Source of the DNA: CAZLFA01 sp964558665
GTDB lineage: Bacteria > Desulfobacterota > Syntrophia > Syntrophales > PHBD01
Direction: 5' to 3'
DNA length: 42,825 nucleotides
Assembly: GCA_964558665.1 (NCBI GenBank)
Contig: CAZLFA010000031.1
Location: 1-42,825, forward strand
The position numbers and the translations under genes were made by a program. Numbering within the stretch: the first letter of the stretch is position 1; each line of letters starts with the position of its first letter. The notes under the pieces were generated by a model. That model worked only from the letters and a program-made list of their open reading frames with translations, did no database searches and was not told where the DNA came from. Positions 6,926 to 16,319 of the stretch are shown here, in pieces.

Positions 6926-9900
6926 ATGAATCCCTCGCGCCCCTTTATTTTGCGTCCCGTGGCGACGTCTCTTTTCATGATTGCCATCCTCCTTTCGGGC
7001 ATTATTGCCTACCGGGTCCTTTCCATTTCGGCTCTCCCGCAGGTTGATTATCCCACGATCCAGGTAGTGACGCTGTATCCCGGCGCCAGTCCCGACGTTG
7101 TTACCTCTTCAATCACGGCTCCTCTGGAGCGTCAGTTCGGCCAGATGCCCGGTCTCAACCAGATGTCTTCCACGAGTTCCGGCGGGGCATCCGTCATCAC
7201 TTTGCAGTTCAACCTGAACCTGGATCTCGATGTGGCGGAGCAGGAAGTTCAGGCGGCTATCAACGCCGCCGGCAATTTCCTGCCTACCGATCTGCCGATG
7301 CCGCCGATCTATAACAAGGTAAATCCGGCCGATGCGCCCATCCTCACACTGGCGGTGACTTCCAGTACCCTGCCCCTGCCGAAGGTGCAGGACCTGGTCG
7401 ATACGCGGCTGGCCCAGAAAATTTCGCAGCTGCCGGGTGTCGGAATGGTGAGCATAAGCGGCGGACAGAGGCCGGCTGTGCGCATTCAGGCCAATCCCAG
7501 AGCGCTGGCGTCATATAAACTTACCCTTGAGGACGTCCGCACGGCCATCAGCGCCGCCAATGTCAACCAGGCCAAGGGCAGTTTCGACGGTCCTGTCCGC
7601 GCGTCGATGATCGATGCCAACGATCAGCTTAAATCGGCCGCCGAATATGAAAAGCTCATCATTGCCTACCGAAATGGAGCGCCCGTCAGGCTTTCCGATG
7701 TCGCCATATTGCGCGACGATGCCGAGAATGTCCGCCTTGCCGCATGGTACAACGAGGCCCCGGCGGTTATCGTCAACATCCAGAGGCAGCCGGGAGCCAA
7801 TGTAATCGAAGTGGTGGACCGGATCAAGAAGGTCATGCCGCAGTTGAGGTCGGCTCTTCCCGGTTCCGTGGACGTTATGCTGCTGTCCGACCGCACCGTT
7901 ACGATCAGGGCTTCGGTTAAGGACGTGCAGTTTGAACTGATTCTGGCCGTGGCGCTGGTCGTCATGGTGATCTTTCTTTTCCTGCGCAACTTCTCGGCAA
8001 CCATAATTCCCAGTGTCGCCGTGCCGCTGTCGTTGATCGGCACGTTCGGCGTCATGTATCTGGCCGGATTCAGCATCAACAACCTGACCCTGATGGCGCT
8101 TACCATTGCCACCGGATTCGTGGTTGACGACGCCATAGTCGTCATCGAGAACATCGCCAGATACATAGAGCAGGGGATGCCGCCGCTGGAAGCGGCCATC
8201 AAGGGATCGGAGCAGATCGGCTTTACGATCATCTCCCTGACCTTTTCCCTGGTTGCGGTCCTGATACCGCTGCTTTTCATGGGCGACGTTGTCGGCAGGC
8301 TCTTCCGCGAGTTTGCCATAACGCTGGCCGTCTCCATTCTCATCTCGGGCGTTGTCTCTCTGACGCTGACCCCCATGATGTGCGCGAAACTGCTGAGACG
8401 CATACCGGAAGAAAGACAGGGCCGTTTCTATCACGCCGGCGGACAGTTCTTCGACAGGATGATTGCCCGTTACGGCGAGATGCTGGAGTGGGTGCTCAAT
8501 CACCAGAAGGCGACGCTGATCACGGCTTTTGTTACACTGCTTTTGACCGTCCTGCTTTATATCGTGATTCCGAAGGGGTTTTTCCCTGTGCAGGATACAG
8601 GTATGATTCAGGGCATATCCGAGGCCCCCCAGTCCATATCTTTCCAGGCGATGGCGGAGCGGCAGCAGGCACTCGCAAAAATTATCCTTCAGGATCCTGC
8701 CGTGAAAAGCCTTTCCTCTTTCATCGGCGTTGACGGGACGAATGTCACCCTCAACAGCGGACGCATGCTGATTAACCTCAAGCCGAAGAACAAGCGTGAT
8801 CGCGATGCATCGGGAGTGATTCGCCGCCTGCAGCCCAAACTTGCCTCGCTCGAAGGGATATCCCTTTACATGCAGCCGGTTCAGGACCTGACCATCGAGG
8901 ACAGGGTGAGCCGCACGCAATACCAGTTCACGCTGGAAACGGCCGATCCCAATGAGCTGAGTCTCTGGAACGGCCGCCTGCTGGAAAGGCTCTCGCGGTC
9001 GCCGTATCTTGCCGATACGGCCAGCGATCTTCAGGATCTGGGTCTGCAGGCGTACGTAAACATAGACCGCGATGCCGCGGGGCGTATGGGAATAACCGTT
9101 TCCGCCATCGACAACATCCTGTACGATGCCTACGGCCAGCGGCTGGTTTCCACCATCTTTACACAGTCCAACCAGTACCGGGTCGTTCTTGAGGTCCATC
9201 CCGAATATAAACGCGGGCCGGCGGCGCTCAACGATCTTTATATAGCATCATCGTCCGGCAGCCAGGTGCCCCTGGGATCCATAGCGACCATTGAGGAAAA
9301 GCCGGCCACGCTCGCGGTCAATCATCTGGGGCAGTTTCCCGCGGCTACCATATCCTTCAATCTTGCCGAAGGCGCTTCACTGGGCGATGCAGTCAAATCA
9401 ATCGAGTCCGCCGAGAGGGAAATCGGCCTGCCGCTCAGCGTCCGGACGGGGTTTCAGGGGGCGGCGCTGGCCTTCCGCGCCTCGCTTACAAGCACCCTGC
9501 TGCTTATTCTGGCGGCGATCGTTGCCGTCTATATCGTCCTGGGTGTTCTCTATGAAAGCTACATTCATCCGGTGACCATCCTCTCCACGCTTCCCTCGGC
9601 GGGCGTCGGAGCGCTTCTCGCGCTCATGCTTTCCCGCACCGATCTGGGCATTATCGGCATCATCGGCATCATCCTGCTGATCGGCATTGTGAAGAAGAAC
9701 GCCATCATGATGATTGATTTTGCGCTCGATGCGGAACGCAAGGAGGGCAAGACGCCGCGGGAGGCGATATTCCAGGCCTCCCTGCTGCGTTTCCGCCCGA
9801 TTCTGATGACCACCATGTCGGCGCTGCTCGGCGCTCTGCCGCTGATGCTCAGCAGCGGTGTGGGTTCCGAACTGAGAAATCCGCTGGGCATTACCATGGT

Positions 9901-10036
9901 GGGGGGGCTTATCATGAGCCAGATTCTGACGCTTTTCACCACTCCGGTAATTTACCTGGCCTTTGACCGGCTTGCCCGGCGCGTATCAAGCAGTTACGGC
10001 CGTTCCGCGGCGTACGATGATGAGGTGTGTTCATGA
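6926..10036 (+). CDS. mdtB: RND multidrug efflux permease, MdtB type
   Basis: A 1036-residue inner-membrane proton-drug antiporter of the HAE1/AcrB class. It has the MdtB-like N-terminus (RPVATSLFMIAILLSG, then QVDYPTIQVVTLYPGASPD), the motif ERQFGQMPGLNQMSS, and the TM4 pair D401-D402 in GFVVDDAIVV that forms the proton relay. Twelve membrane helices and two large periplasmic loops are expected from length and repeat symmetry. MdtB works as a heterotrimer with MdtC. The gene overlaps mdtC by ATGA (10033-10036), so the two are probably translationally coupled. Likely substrates by family are bile salts, novobiocin and other amphiphiles, but specificity cannot be read from sequence. Confidence 0.95.
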   Translation: MNPSRPFILRPVATSLFMIAILLSGIIAYRVLSISALPQVDYPTIQVVTLYPGASPDVVTSSITAPLERQFGQMPGLNQMSSTSSGGASVITLQFNLNLDLDVAEQEVQAAINAAGNFLPTDLPMPPIYNKVNPADAPILTLAVTSSTLPLPKVQDLVDTRLAQKISQLPGVGMVSISGGQRPAVRIQANPRALASYKLTLEDVRTAISAANVNQAKGSFDGPVRASMIDANDQLKSAAEYEKLIIAYRNGAPVRLSDVAILRDDAENVRLAAWYNEAPAVIVNIQRQPGANVIEVVDRIKKVMPQLRSALPGSVDVMLLSDRTVTIRASVKDVQFELILAVALVVMVIFLFLRNFSATIIPSVAVPLSLIGTFGVMYLAGFSINNLTLMALTIATGFVVDDAIVVIENIARYIEQGMPPLEAAIKGSEQIGFTIISLTFSLVAVLIPLLFMGDVVGRLFREFAITLAVSILISGVVSLTLTPMMCAKLLRRIPEERQGRFYHAGGQFFDRMIARYGEMLEWVLNHQKATLITAFVTLLLTVLLYIVIPKGFFPVQDTGMIQGISEAPQSISFQAMAERQQALAKIILQDPAVKSLSSFIGVDGTNVTLNSGRMLINLKPKNKRDRDASGVIRRLQPKLASLEGISLYMQPVQDLTIEDRVSRTQYQFTLETADPNELSLWNGRLLERLSRSPYLADTASDLQDLGLQAYVNIDRDAAGRMGITVSAIDNILYDAYGQRLVSTIFTQSNQYRVVLEVHPEYKRGPAALNDLYIASSSGSQVPLGSIATIEEKPATLAVNHLGQFPAATISFNLAEGASLGDAVKSIESAEREIGLPLSVRTGFQGAALAFRASLTSTLLLILAAIVAVYIVLGVLYESYIHPVTILSTLPSAGVGALLALMLSRTDLGIIGIIGIILLIGIVKKNAIMMIDFALDAERKEGKTPREAIFQASLLRFRPILMTTMSALLGALPLMLSSGVGSELRNPLGITMVGGLIMSQILTLFTTPVIYLAFDRLARRVSSSYGRSAAYDDEVCS

Positions 10037-13000
10037 GCATCTCCTCGATCTTCATCTATCGCCCTGTGGCGACAACATTGCTTACGCTGGGTGTAGTATT
10101 GACGGGGATCGTCGCTTTTTTTCTTCTGCCGGTGGCGTCGCTTCCCCAGGTGGATTTTCCGACTATATCGGTTCAGGCTTCCATGCCGGGAGCCAGTCCG
10201 GAGACGATGGCGGCAACCGTAGCCACGCCGCTGGAGCGGTCACTGGGGCGAATTGCCGGTGTCACCGAGATGACTTCGACAAGCTCACTGGGATCGACGC
10301 GCATCGTGCTCCAGTTCGATCTGAGCCGCGACATAGACGGCGCCGCCCGCGATGTCCAGGCGGCTATCAGCGCCGCCCGCAGTCTTCTGCCTACAGGAAT
10401 GCCGAGAAATCCGACTTACCGGAAGATGAATCCGGCGGAGGCGCCGATTCTCATCATCGCCCTGACGTCGGACACTATGAGCAAGCCGCAGATATACGAT
10501 GCCGCCTCGACCATACTGGCGCAGAAACTGTCCCAGGTGAAAGGTGTCGGCCAGGTCAATGTCGGCGGCAGCTCTCTGCCTGCGGTGCGGGTGGAGCTCA
10601 ACCCCACGCTGCTGAATAAATACGGCATCGGCATCGAGGCGGTGCGGGCTGCCATTGCCGCATCCAACGCGAACAGACCCAAAGGAGCGGTGGAAGACGG
10701 CGACAGGTACTGGCAGATCTATGCCAACGATCAGGCCAAGACGGCCGCGGCATATCAGCCGCTGATCATTACCTACCGCAACGGAGCCGCCGTGCGGCTG
10801 GCCGATCTCGGCGAGGTCGTCGACTCCGTGGAGGACCTGAGGAATGCGGGGTTCTATAACGGAAAGGCTTCCGTGCTCCTTGTTGTCAGCAAGCAGCCGG
10901 GAGCCAATGTTATCGAGACGGTCGACCGCATCAAGGACATACTGCCGCAGTTGAGGTCCTCGATACCGAGTGCCATCGATGTGACCGTTGCCAATGACCG
11001 CACTCCCACCATCCGCGCTTCTCTGCGCGAAGTGGAGCGCACGCTGATGATCTCCGTCGCTCTGGTAATCCTGGTGGTGTTTCTGTTTCTGCGAAACGTT
11101 TATTCGACGCTGATTCCCAGCGTTGCCGTGCCGGTATCGCTGATCGGCACGTTCAGCGTCATGTATCTCGCGAATTACAGTCTGGACAATCTTTCGCTGA
11201 TGGCGCTGACCATCGCCACCGGCTTCGTCGTGGACGACGCCATTGTCGTCCTGGAAAACATCTCGCGCCATATCGAACAGGGGATGGAGCCCTTCAAGGC
11301 GGCGCTCCTGGGGGCGCGTGAGGTGGGGTTCACCGTGCTTTCCATGAGCCTTTCCCTGGTGGCCGTTTTCATTCCCATCCTGCTGATGGGAGGAATCATC
11401 GGGCGCATATTCCGCGAGTTTGCCGTGACTCTCTCCGCGGCGGTAATGGTGTCGCTGGTTGTTTCTCTGACGACAACGCCGATGATGTGCGCCCGTCTGC
11501 TCAAACCGCAGGACAATGTGAAAAAGGGGAAATTTTACAGGACAAGCGAGCAGGTGTTCAACACCCTTCTCTCCTGGTATGAGCGTTCTCTGGGGTGGGC
11601 GCTTCGGCACGGACCGCTGATGATGCTCATCCTGCTTCTGACCATATGCCTCAATATCTTCCTTTATATAATCGTTCCGAAGGGCTTCTTCCCGCAGCAG
11701 GACACGGGAAGATTCACGGGCATGATACAGGCCGATCAGAACATATCGTTCCAGGCCATGCAGAAGAAATTGATCAACATCATGAACATTGTCAGAAGCG
11801 ACCCGGCTGTTGAAAATGTCGCCGGTTTTACGGGAGGCGGGCAGATAAACTCCGGTTTCATGTTTGTGACTCTGAAGCCGCTTGCCGAGCGGAAGGTGTC
11901 ATCCGACCGGGTGATGGCGCGGCTGCGCCCGCAGCTTGCCGGAGAGCCGGGAGCGAGGCTGTTTCTGCAGCCGGTGCAGGACATCCGCGTCGGCGGCCGC
12001 CACTCGGGGGCTATGTACCAGTATACGCTCCAGGCGGAAGACCTCACCGAACTGAGGTTCTGGGAAAAGAAGATCCGCGAGGCCATGGCACAGCTCCCTG
12101 AACTGGTGGATGTAAACACCGACGAGCAGGACAGGGGATTGCAAAGCTACGTCAACGTGGACCGCGATGCGGCCTCGCGCATGGGAATATCGGTGGCGCT
12201 TGTCGATGCAACCCTCTACAGCTCTTTCGGCCAGCGTCAGGTTTCCACCATCTATAATCCTCTCAACCAGTATCGCGTCGTTATGGAGGTGGCCCCGCAG
12301 TATGCGCAGGGCACTGAGTCACTGCGCGATTTGTATGTATCGGTCCCGGTGGCCACAAAGACAGGCACGCAACTGTCAGGTGGGGCCCAGGTTCCCCTGC
12401 TGTCCTTTGCCTCATATGGGTTGAGCAACACGCCGCTGTCCGTCAACCATCAGGGACAGTTCGCCGCTTCCACGATCTCCTTCAATCTGCCGCCCGGCGT
12501 TGCCCTCTCCGATGCCACAGATGCCATTGCCGACATGATGAACCGCATCGGCGTGCCGGGCTCCATACGCGGCAGCTTCCAGGGGACGGCAAGAACTTTT
12601 CAGGCGTCCCTGCAGAGCCAGCCCTGGCTTATCCTTGCCGCCCTGGTTGCCATCTATATCGTACTCGGCATTCTCTATGAAAGCTATGTGCATCCGGTCA
12701 CGATTCTTTCGACGTTGCCTTCGGCCGGCGTCGGTGCTATCCTGGCATTGATGGTGTTCAGGACGGAGTTTACGATCATGGCGCTGATCGGCATCATCCT
12801 GCTGATCGGCATCGTAAAGAAAAATGCCATTATGATGATCGATTTCGCGCTGGACGTGGAGCGCAAGCAGGGCAGAAGCCCGCGCGAGGCCATATTTGAA
12901 GCCTGTATCATCCGCTTCCGGCCGATCATGATGACAACGATGGCCGCGCTTCTCGGCGCTCTGCCGCTTGTTGTCAGCGCCGGTGAAGGGGCTGAATTGC

Positions 13001-13182
13001 GTCGCCCTCTGGGCATTGCCATTGTCGGCGGCCTGATTGTCAGTCAGATGCTGACGCTTTACACAACTCCGGTCGTCTATCTTTATCTTGACCGCTTCCG
13101 CCTGTGGTGTCTCGCCGTGACCGGCCGGAAAAACGGCATGGTAAGCCCCGTGCTGGATACTGCGGGAGGTGCGAAGGTATGA
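10033..13182 (+). CDS. mdtC: RND multidrug efflux permease, MdtC type
   Basis: A 1049-residue RND pump subunit paralogous to the preceding gene. MdtC-specific features include FIYRPVATTLL at the start, PQVDFPTISVQASMPGASPE, ERSLGRIAGVTEMTSTSSLG and the proton-relay pair D401-D402 (GFVVDDAIVVLEN). I choose ATG 10033 rather than GTG 10027 because it overlaps the mdtB stop as ATGA and has GAGGTG upstream. The heterotrimer MdtB2C is the known active form. The stop overlaps the outer-membrane-factor gene, continuing a tightly coupled operon. Confidence 0.95.
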   Translation: MSISSIFIYRPVATTLLTLGVVLTGIVAFFLLPVASLPQVDFPTISVQASMPGASPETMAATVATPLERSLGRIAGVTEMTSTSSLGSTRIVLQFDLSRDIDGAARDVQAAISAARSLLPTGMPRNPTYRKMNPAEAPILIIALTSDTMSKPQIYDAASTILAQKLSQVKGVGQVNVGGSSLPAVRVELNPTLLNKYGIGIEAVRAAIAASNANRPKGAVEDGDRYWQIYANDQAKTAAAYQPLIITYRNGAAVRLADLGEVVDSVEDLRNAGFYNGKASVLLVVSKQPGANVIETVDRIKDILPQLRSSIPSAIDVTVANDRTPTIRASLREVERTLMISVALVILVVFLFLRNVYSTLIPSVAVPVSLIGTFSVMYLANYSLDNLSLMALTIATGFVVDDAIVVLENISRHIEQGMEPFKAALLGAREVGFTVLSMSLSLVAVFIPILLMGGIIGRIFREFAVTLSAAVMVSLVVSLTTTPMMCARLLKPQDNVKKGKFYRTSEQVFNTLLSWYERSLGWALRHGPLMMLILLLTICLNIFLYIIVPKGFFPQQDTGRFTGMIQADQNISFQAMQKKLINIMNIVRSDPAVENVAGFTGGGQINSGFMFVTLKPLAERKVSSDRVMARLRPQLAGEPGARLFLQPVQDIRVGGRHSGAMYQYTLQAEDLTELRFWEKKIREAMAQLPELVDVNTDEQDRGLQSYVNVDRDAASRMGISVALVDATLYSSFGQRQVSTIYNPLNQYRVVMEVAPQYAQGTESLRDLYVSVPVATKTGTQLSGGAQVPLLSFASYGLSNTPLSVNHQGQFAASTISFNLPPGVALSDATDAIADMMNRIGVPGSIRGSFQGTARTFQASLQSQPWLILAALVAIYIVLGILYESYVHPVTILSTLPSAGVGAILALMVFRTEFTIMALIGIILLIGIVKKNAIMMIDFALDVERKQGRSPREAIFEACIIRFRPIMMTTMAALLGALPLVVSAGEGAELRRPLGIAIVGGLIVSQMLTLYTTPVVYLYLDRFRLWCLAVTGRKNGMVSPVLDTAGGAKV

Positions 13183-14678
13183 TGAGTGTGATTAATAAAC
13201 TCTTTGTCGCTTTTATGCCGAAAGAATACCGCCTGATATTAATGTTACTGCTGGTGGCGTCCATGGCCGCCTGCAGTGTGGGTCCTGATTATGTGCGCCC
13301 CACGGCCGTTGTGCCGAAAGAATTCAAGGAACTGAAAGGCTGGAAAGAGGCTACGCCGCGCGATCATGAGATAAAGACCGCATGGTGGAAAGCATTCAAC
13401 GATCCCGTTCTCAATTCGTTGGTGGACAAGGTGAACGTATCCAATCAGTCTCTTGCCCAGGCGGAGGCTCAGTACAGGCAGGCGCTGGCCATGGTGCAGG
13501 GGGCGCGCGCCGCTTACTTTCCAAGAGTGACCACATCCGCGTCCGCCACCCGTTCCCGGCCTGCAAACGTAAGCACCTCCTCCGGCACCGACACCGCCAC
13601 GCAGTATTCCGTATCCGGCGGGATCAGTTGGGAGATTGATCTGTGGGGAAAGGTGAGACGGCAGGTGGAATCTTCCACAGCGACGGCACAGGCTTCGGCG
13701 GCGGATCTGCAGGCCCTCCGGCTGTCGATACAGACGGAGGTGGCCCAGAATTATTTCCAGTTGCGCATTATCGACGTGCAGAAGCGCATTCTTGACGATA
13801 CGGTTGCCGCCTACAGGAAATCGCTGGAACTGACGCAGAACAGATACAAGGCCGGTGTGGCGGCGAAGGCCGATGTCATTCAGGCACAGACGCAGCTTAA
13901 ATCGACCGAGGCACAGGCAATCGACACAGGTGTGCAGCGGGCGCAGCTTGAGCACGCAATTGCCATCCTTATGGGGCAGGCTCCGGCCGATTTTGCGCTG
14001 CCGGCAACTGCCGAAGTACCGGACATTCCGCAGATACCGGTCGGCATTCCCTCTGATCTCCTTGAGCGCCGCCCGGATATAGCCTCGGCGGAACGCAAGG
14101 TTGCCGCGGCCAATGCCCAGATCGGCGTCGCCAGGGCGGCCTACTATCCATCGCTGACGCTGTCGGCGTCCGCCGGATATCAAAATCCGGTCATAGGGGA
14201 CCTGTTTACCGTACCCAGTTTCTTCTGGTCTCTCGGTCCGGCCCTGCTGGCGCAGACGATTTTTGACGGCGGTGCGCGCGCCGCCCAGACCGATCAGGCC
14301 ATAGCTTCGTATGATGCGACTGTGGCGGCATACAGGCAGACGGTTCTCACCGGTTTTCAGCAGGTGGAGGACAACCTCGCCGCTCTGCGCATACTGGCAG
14401 AGGAGGCGGCTGTGCAGAACGAAGCCGTCAATTATGCAATAGAATCGGTCAAGCTGACAACCAATCAGTATAAGGCGGGAACAGTAAGCTTTCTGAATGT
14501 TATTGTCGCGCAGGCCATTGCGCTCAACAACGAAAAGACGGCCGTGGGAATTCGCGGACAGAGGCTTACTGCGGCCGTGCTGCTCATCAAGGCGCTGGGT
14601 GGAGGGTGGCACGCCGCGGAACTTACAGGCAAGAAACCGGAAGGCGCCGGCAAAACTTCGGAAGAAGTGAAGAAATAA
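13179..14678 (+). CDS. Outer-membrane factor lipoprotein, NodT/OprM family
   Basis: A 499-residue outer-membrane channel subunit. Its signal sequence ends in a lipobox (VASMAAC, Cys32) followed by the family signature SVGPDYVRP. Two OEP repeats follow, with coiled-coil segments such as SLAQAEAQYRQALAMVQGAR and the central PSDLLERRPDIASAERK motif. ATG 13179 overlaps the mdtC stop by 4 bp and has GGAGGTG about 9 bases upstream; ATG 13182 is nearly equivalent. Forming an operon with mdtABC implies that it supplies the TolC-like exit duct. In enterobacteria MdtABC uses the separately encoded TolC, so the dedicated channel here is a difference. Confidence 0.93.
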   Translation: MMSVINKLFVAFMPKEYRLILMLLLVASMAACSVGPDYVRPTAVVPKEFKELKGWKEATPRDHEIKTAWWKAFNDPVLNSLVDKVNVSNQSLAQAEAQYRQALAMVQGARAAYFPRVTTSASATRSRPANVSTSSGTDTATQYSVSGGISWEIDLWGKVRRQVESSTATAQASAADLQALRLSIQTEVAQNYFQLRIIDVQKRILDDTVAAYRKSLELTQNRYKAGVAAKADVIQAQTQLKSTEAQAIDTGVQRAQLEHAIAILMGQAPADFALPATAEVPDIPQIPVGIPSDLLERRPDIASAERKVAAANAQIGVARAAYYPSLTLSASAGYQNPVIGDLFTVPSFFWSLGPALLAQTIFDGGARAAQTDQAIASYDATVAAYRQTVLTGFQQVEDNLAALRILAEEAAVQNEAVNYAIESVKLTTNQYKAGTVSFLNVIVAQAIALNNEKTAVGIRGQRLTAAVLLIKALGGGWHAAELTGKKPEGAGKTSEEVKK

Positions 14679-14716
14679 ACCCAGATTAAGCAATAAAGAC
14701 ATAATACCCGTTGGCA

Positions 14717-14851
14717 TCCTGGTCAAAGTGGCTTTCCGCGGCTCAGAATATTTTTCACAAGAAAAATATTTGATTCACCGCTTGAAAATCACTTTGACCA
14801 GGATAATATTTACTTATACAAGTGCCTATACGTTCTATTGCGTAATCTGGG
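14717..14851 (+). repeat. Hairpin repeat family 1, copy A (full, with tail)
   Basis: Long imperfect inverted repeat. TCCTGGTCAAAGTG (14717-14730) pairs exactly with CACTTTGACCAGGA (14790-14803), and AATATTTTTC (14747-14756) pairs exactly with GAAAAATATT (14761-14770) around an ACAA loop. The core CCGCGGCTCAGAATATTTTT (14736-14755) is identical to one in copy B at 23468-23487. Positions 14776-14851 align without gaps to copy C at 24813-24888 with about 65 of 76 identities by eye. It lies right after the efflux operon and may also stop transcription. Confidence 0.75.
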
Positions 14852-15180
14852 ATTATTTTATCCTGATTTTTCTATCCTGTTTGATTTGGCGCTCTATCGT
14901 GCGACAAAGGCTGTTTCTGCCGGTATAATCCTTTGGTAACTGGTATCCATCCGAAAACTCGAATGCAGAAACTTGTCAGCCCCTGTTTCAAATCAACTCG
15001 ATTGTCATTGCCGGACTCGATCCGACAATCCATAAAACAAAATCGGCTTTCCGTTATCTGACAAAAGGATGAGCAAACAAAAGTTAAGGGCATCAACAGA
15101 AAATCTTTTATTTCAGATCGACACCTGCCATTATCTGAGACGCTGGCACCGGCAATCATTTTTTTGAAAGTCAGTAAAGG

Positions 15181-15277
15181 GTGGTAATGTCTCAGGGCTG
15201 CAGCTTTCATTCGGAACTGTTCAGGTGATACGGAAGAAAATTTATACAGTGCCTATTACGTATAGCAGGAAGCTAGC
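15181..15277 (-). repeat. Repeat family 2, copy a
   Basis: Read on the minus strand, this 97-bp segment matches the plus strand at 25644-25739. Exact shared blocks include CTGCTATACGTAA, AGGCACTG and CCGTATCACCTGAACA; one single-base gap is needed. The two copies lie about 10 kb apart in opposite orientation, both in intergenic DNA. Confidence 0.7.
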
Positions 15278-15305
15278 AAGAACCGGATGAACCAAAATAA
15301 GGCAC

Positions 15306-16136
15306 CTATTCGGCGACAATAACCGATGCTTTTTTGTTGAACGGATTTGTCCTCAGGGCCAGCGAGAACAGGAAAGGGTAATTGGCTTTGAGATACTTCA
15401 TATAGTCCAGCCACTCGTCAACAAGCAGGTGGTATGCCCTTTTTATGTCGCCGGAAAGGTGGTTTCGGTCTGTTGGTGGCAGATCGGAAATCTCAGGGCG
15501 GTATGCCATCTCTTCAGCAAGGTGGAACACTGAGCGGAGCAGGTCTGTAAATGTTTCATGTTCCAGAAGAACAGGATTTTCCAACAGCCTGATCAGGAAG
15601 TCTCTCTTTCCTGAGAGAAATGAATGCAGGTCCTTGAGTTCGGGAATGCCTATGCTGGTTTTGTAACCATAGGACTTCATGGTACGGCTTGCTCTTGAGA
15701 ACTGTTCGTCGGTCCATCTTCCGGTTATGATCAGTTCGGATCTGACAGTGTCGAAGTTTTCGTCGTAGGATGAAAACATAGCAAGAAGCTTCAGTCCTAC
15801 TTCACTGAAAAATACACCGATGACCATGTTTAGCTTCTCCATGCGGCTTTCAATCTCTCTATGTGCCAGGAGCATCTCGGTCACATTGGCGATAACGCCG
15901 AGAAAAGTGCCTACACCCATCACGATGAGTATGATTGTAAAGACCTTTCCCCCCTCCGTCACCGGGTGCACATCTCCGAATCCCACAGTCGCCATTGTTA
16001 CGATAACGAAGTATAATGAATCGATAAGTGACCTGTTCTCAAGATGCATGAATCCTGCGGTGCCGGAAATGATCAGTACGAGGAATATTATTAGGAATAT
16101 CTTAAGTCGGTTTCTAATTGCCTGCATTGAAGCCAT
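15306..16136 (-). CDS. Two-helix potassium channel with uncharacterised cytoplasmic domain
   Basis: A 276-residue protein of the Ion_trans_2 class. Transmembrane helix 1 is about residues 11-31, then a pore loop with the K+ selectivity filter TVGFGD (50-55), and helix 2 about 65-88. The remaining 190 residues are soluble and charged (for example YDENFDTVRSELIITGRW), and I see no RCK/TrkA nucleotide-binding motif. I start at ATG 16136 (AGGAGAT just upstream; ATG 16127 is an alternative). An upstream TTG at 16202 lies inside a TATAAT promoter box and is unlikely to be translated. It would let K+ move across the inner membrane; gating is unknown. Confidence 0.82.
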   Translation of the reverse strand: MASMQAIRNRLKIFLIIFLVLIISGTAGFMHLENRSLIDSLYFVIVTMATVGFGDVHPVTEGGKVFTIILIVMGVGTFLGVIANVTEMLLAHREIESRMEKLNMVIGVFFSEVGLKLLAMFSSYDENFDTVRSELIITGRWTDEQFSRASRTMKSYGYKTSIGIPELKDLHSFLSGKRDFLIRLLENPVLLEHETFTDLLRSVFHLAEEMAYRPEISDLPPTDRNHLSGDIKRAYHLLVDEWLDYMKYLKANYPFLFSLALRTNPFNKKASVIVAE

Positions 16137-16201
16137 ATCTCCTGTCTGGCATATGGAATGAATGGTTGTTTTTACATCAATAATTCCTTGAATCGGTTGC
16201 A

Positions 16202-16230
16202 ATTATAGAAAATTGAATATTGCAGCAAGA
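16202..16230 (-). promoter_or_regulatory. Candidate promoter for the K+ channel gene
   Basis: A perfect TATAAT lies at 16207-16202 on the minus strand, with a weak -35 (TCTTGC, 16230-16225) 17 bases upstream. Predicted transcription starts near 16195, consistent with translation from 16136 or 16127. Confidence 0.45.
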
Positions 16231-16319
16231 CCGCCTTCCAAATCGAATTGCTTTTTTATTATTTTCTCGTCTCTTGCCGGCTTCACTGCTTCAGCTATTT
16301 GATTCTGCGTCATGCACTT

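Larger units (their letters stand above)
14679..15305. other. 627-bp intergenic region with two unrelated repeat elements
   Basis: The plus-strand mdt operon and the minus-strand channel gene converge here. The region holds a hairpin repeat (14717-14851) and one copy of a second repeat (15181-15277). A minus-strand frame of 112 codons (14872-15210) overlaps the second repeat, has no family features and is not called as a gene. No tRNA or small protein gene was recognised. Confidence 0.6.

Noticed and set aside
7511..9199. 562-codon open frame on the minus strand opposite mdtB
   Set aside because: It lies wholly antisense to a highly conserved RND pump gene, has low-complexity His/Arg/Asp composition and no family features. 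Long antisense frames are common in GC-rich genes.
10285..11610. 441-codon minus-strand frame opposite mdtC
   Set aside because: Same reasoning as for the mdtB antisense frame; the composition mirrors the RND coding strand.
13245..14726. 493-codon minus-strand frame opposite the outer-membrane factor gene
   Set aside because: Arg/Gly-rich translation with no recognisable domain, fully overlapped by a confident lipoprotein channel gene.
14872..15210. 112-codon minus-strand frame after the efflux operon
   Set aside because: Its start lies in repeat family 2, and the matching sequence at 25.7 kb does not keep the reading frame, so it is not likely to be coding.
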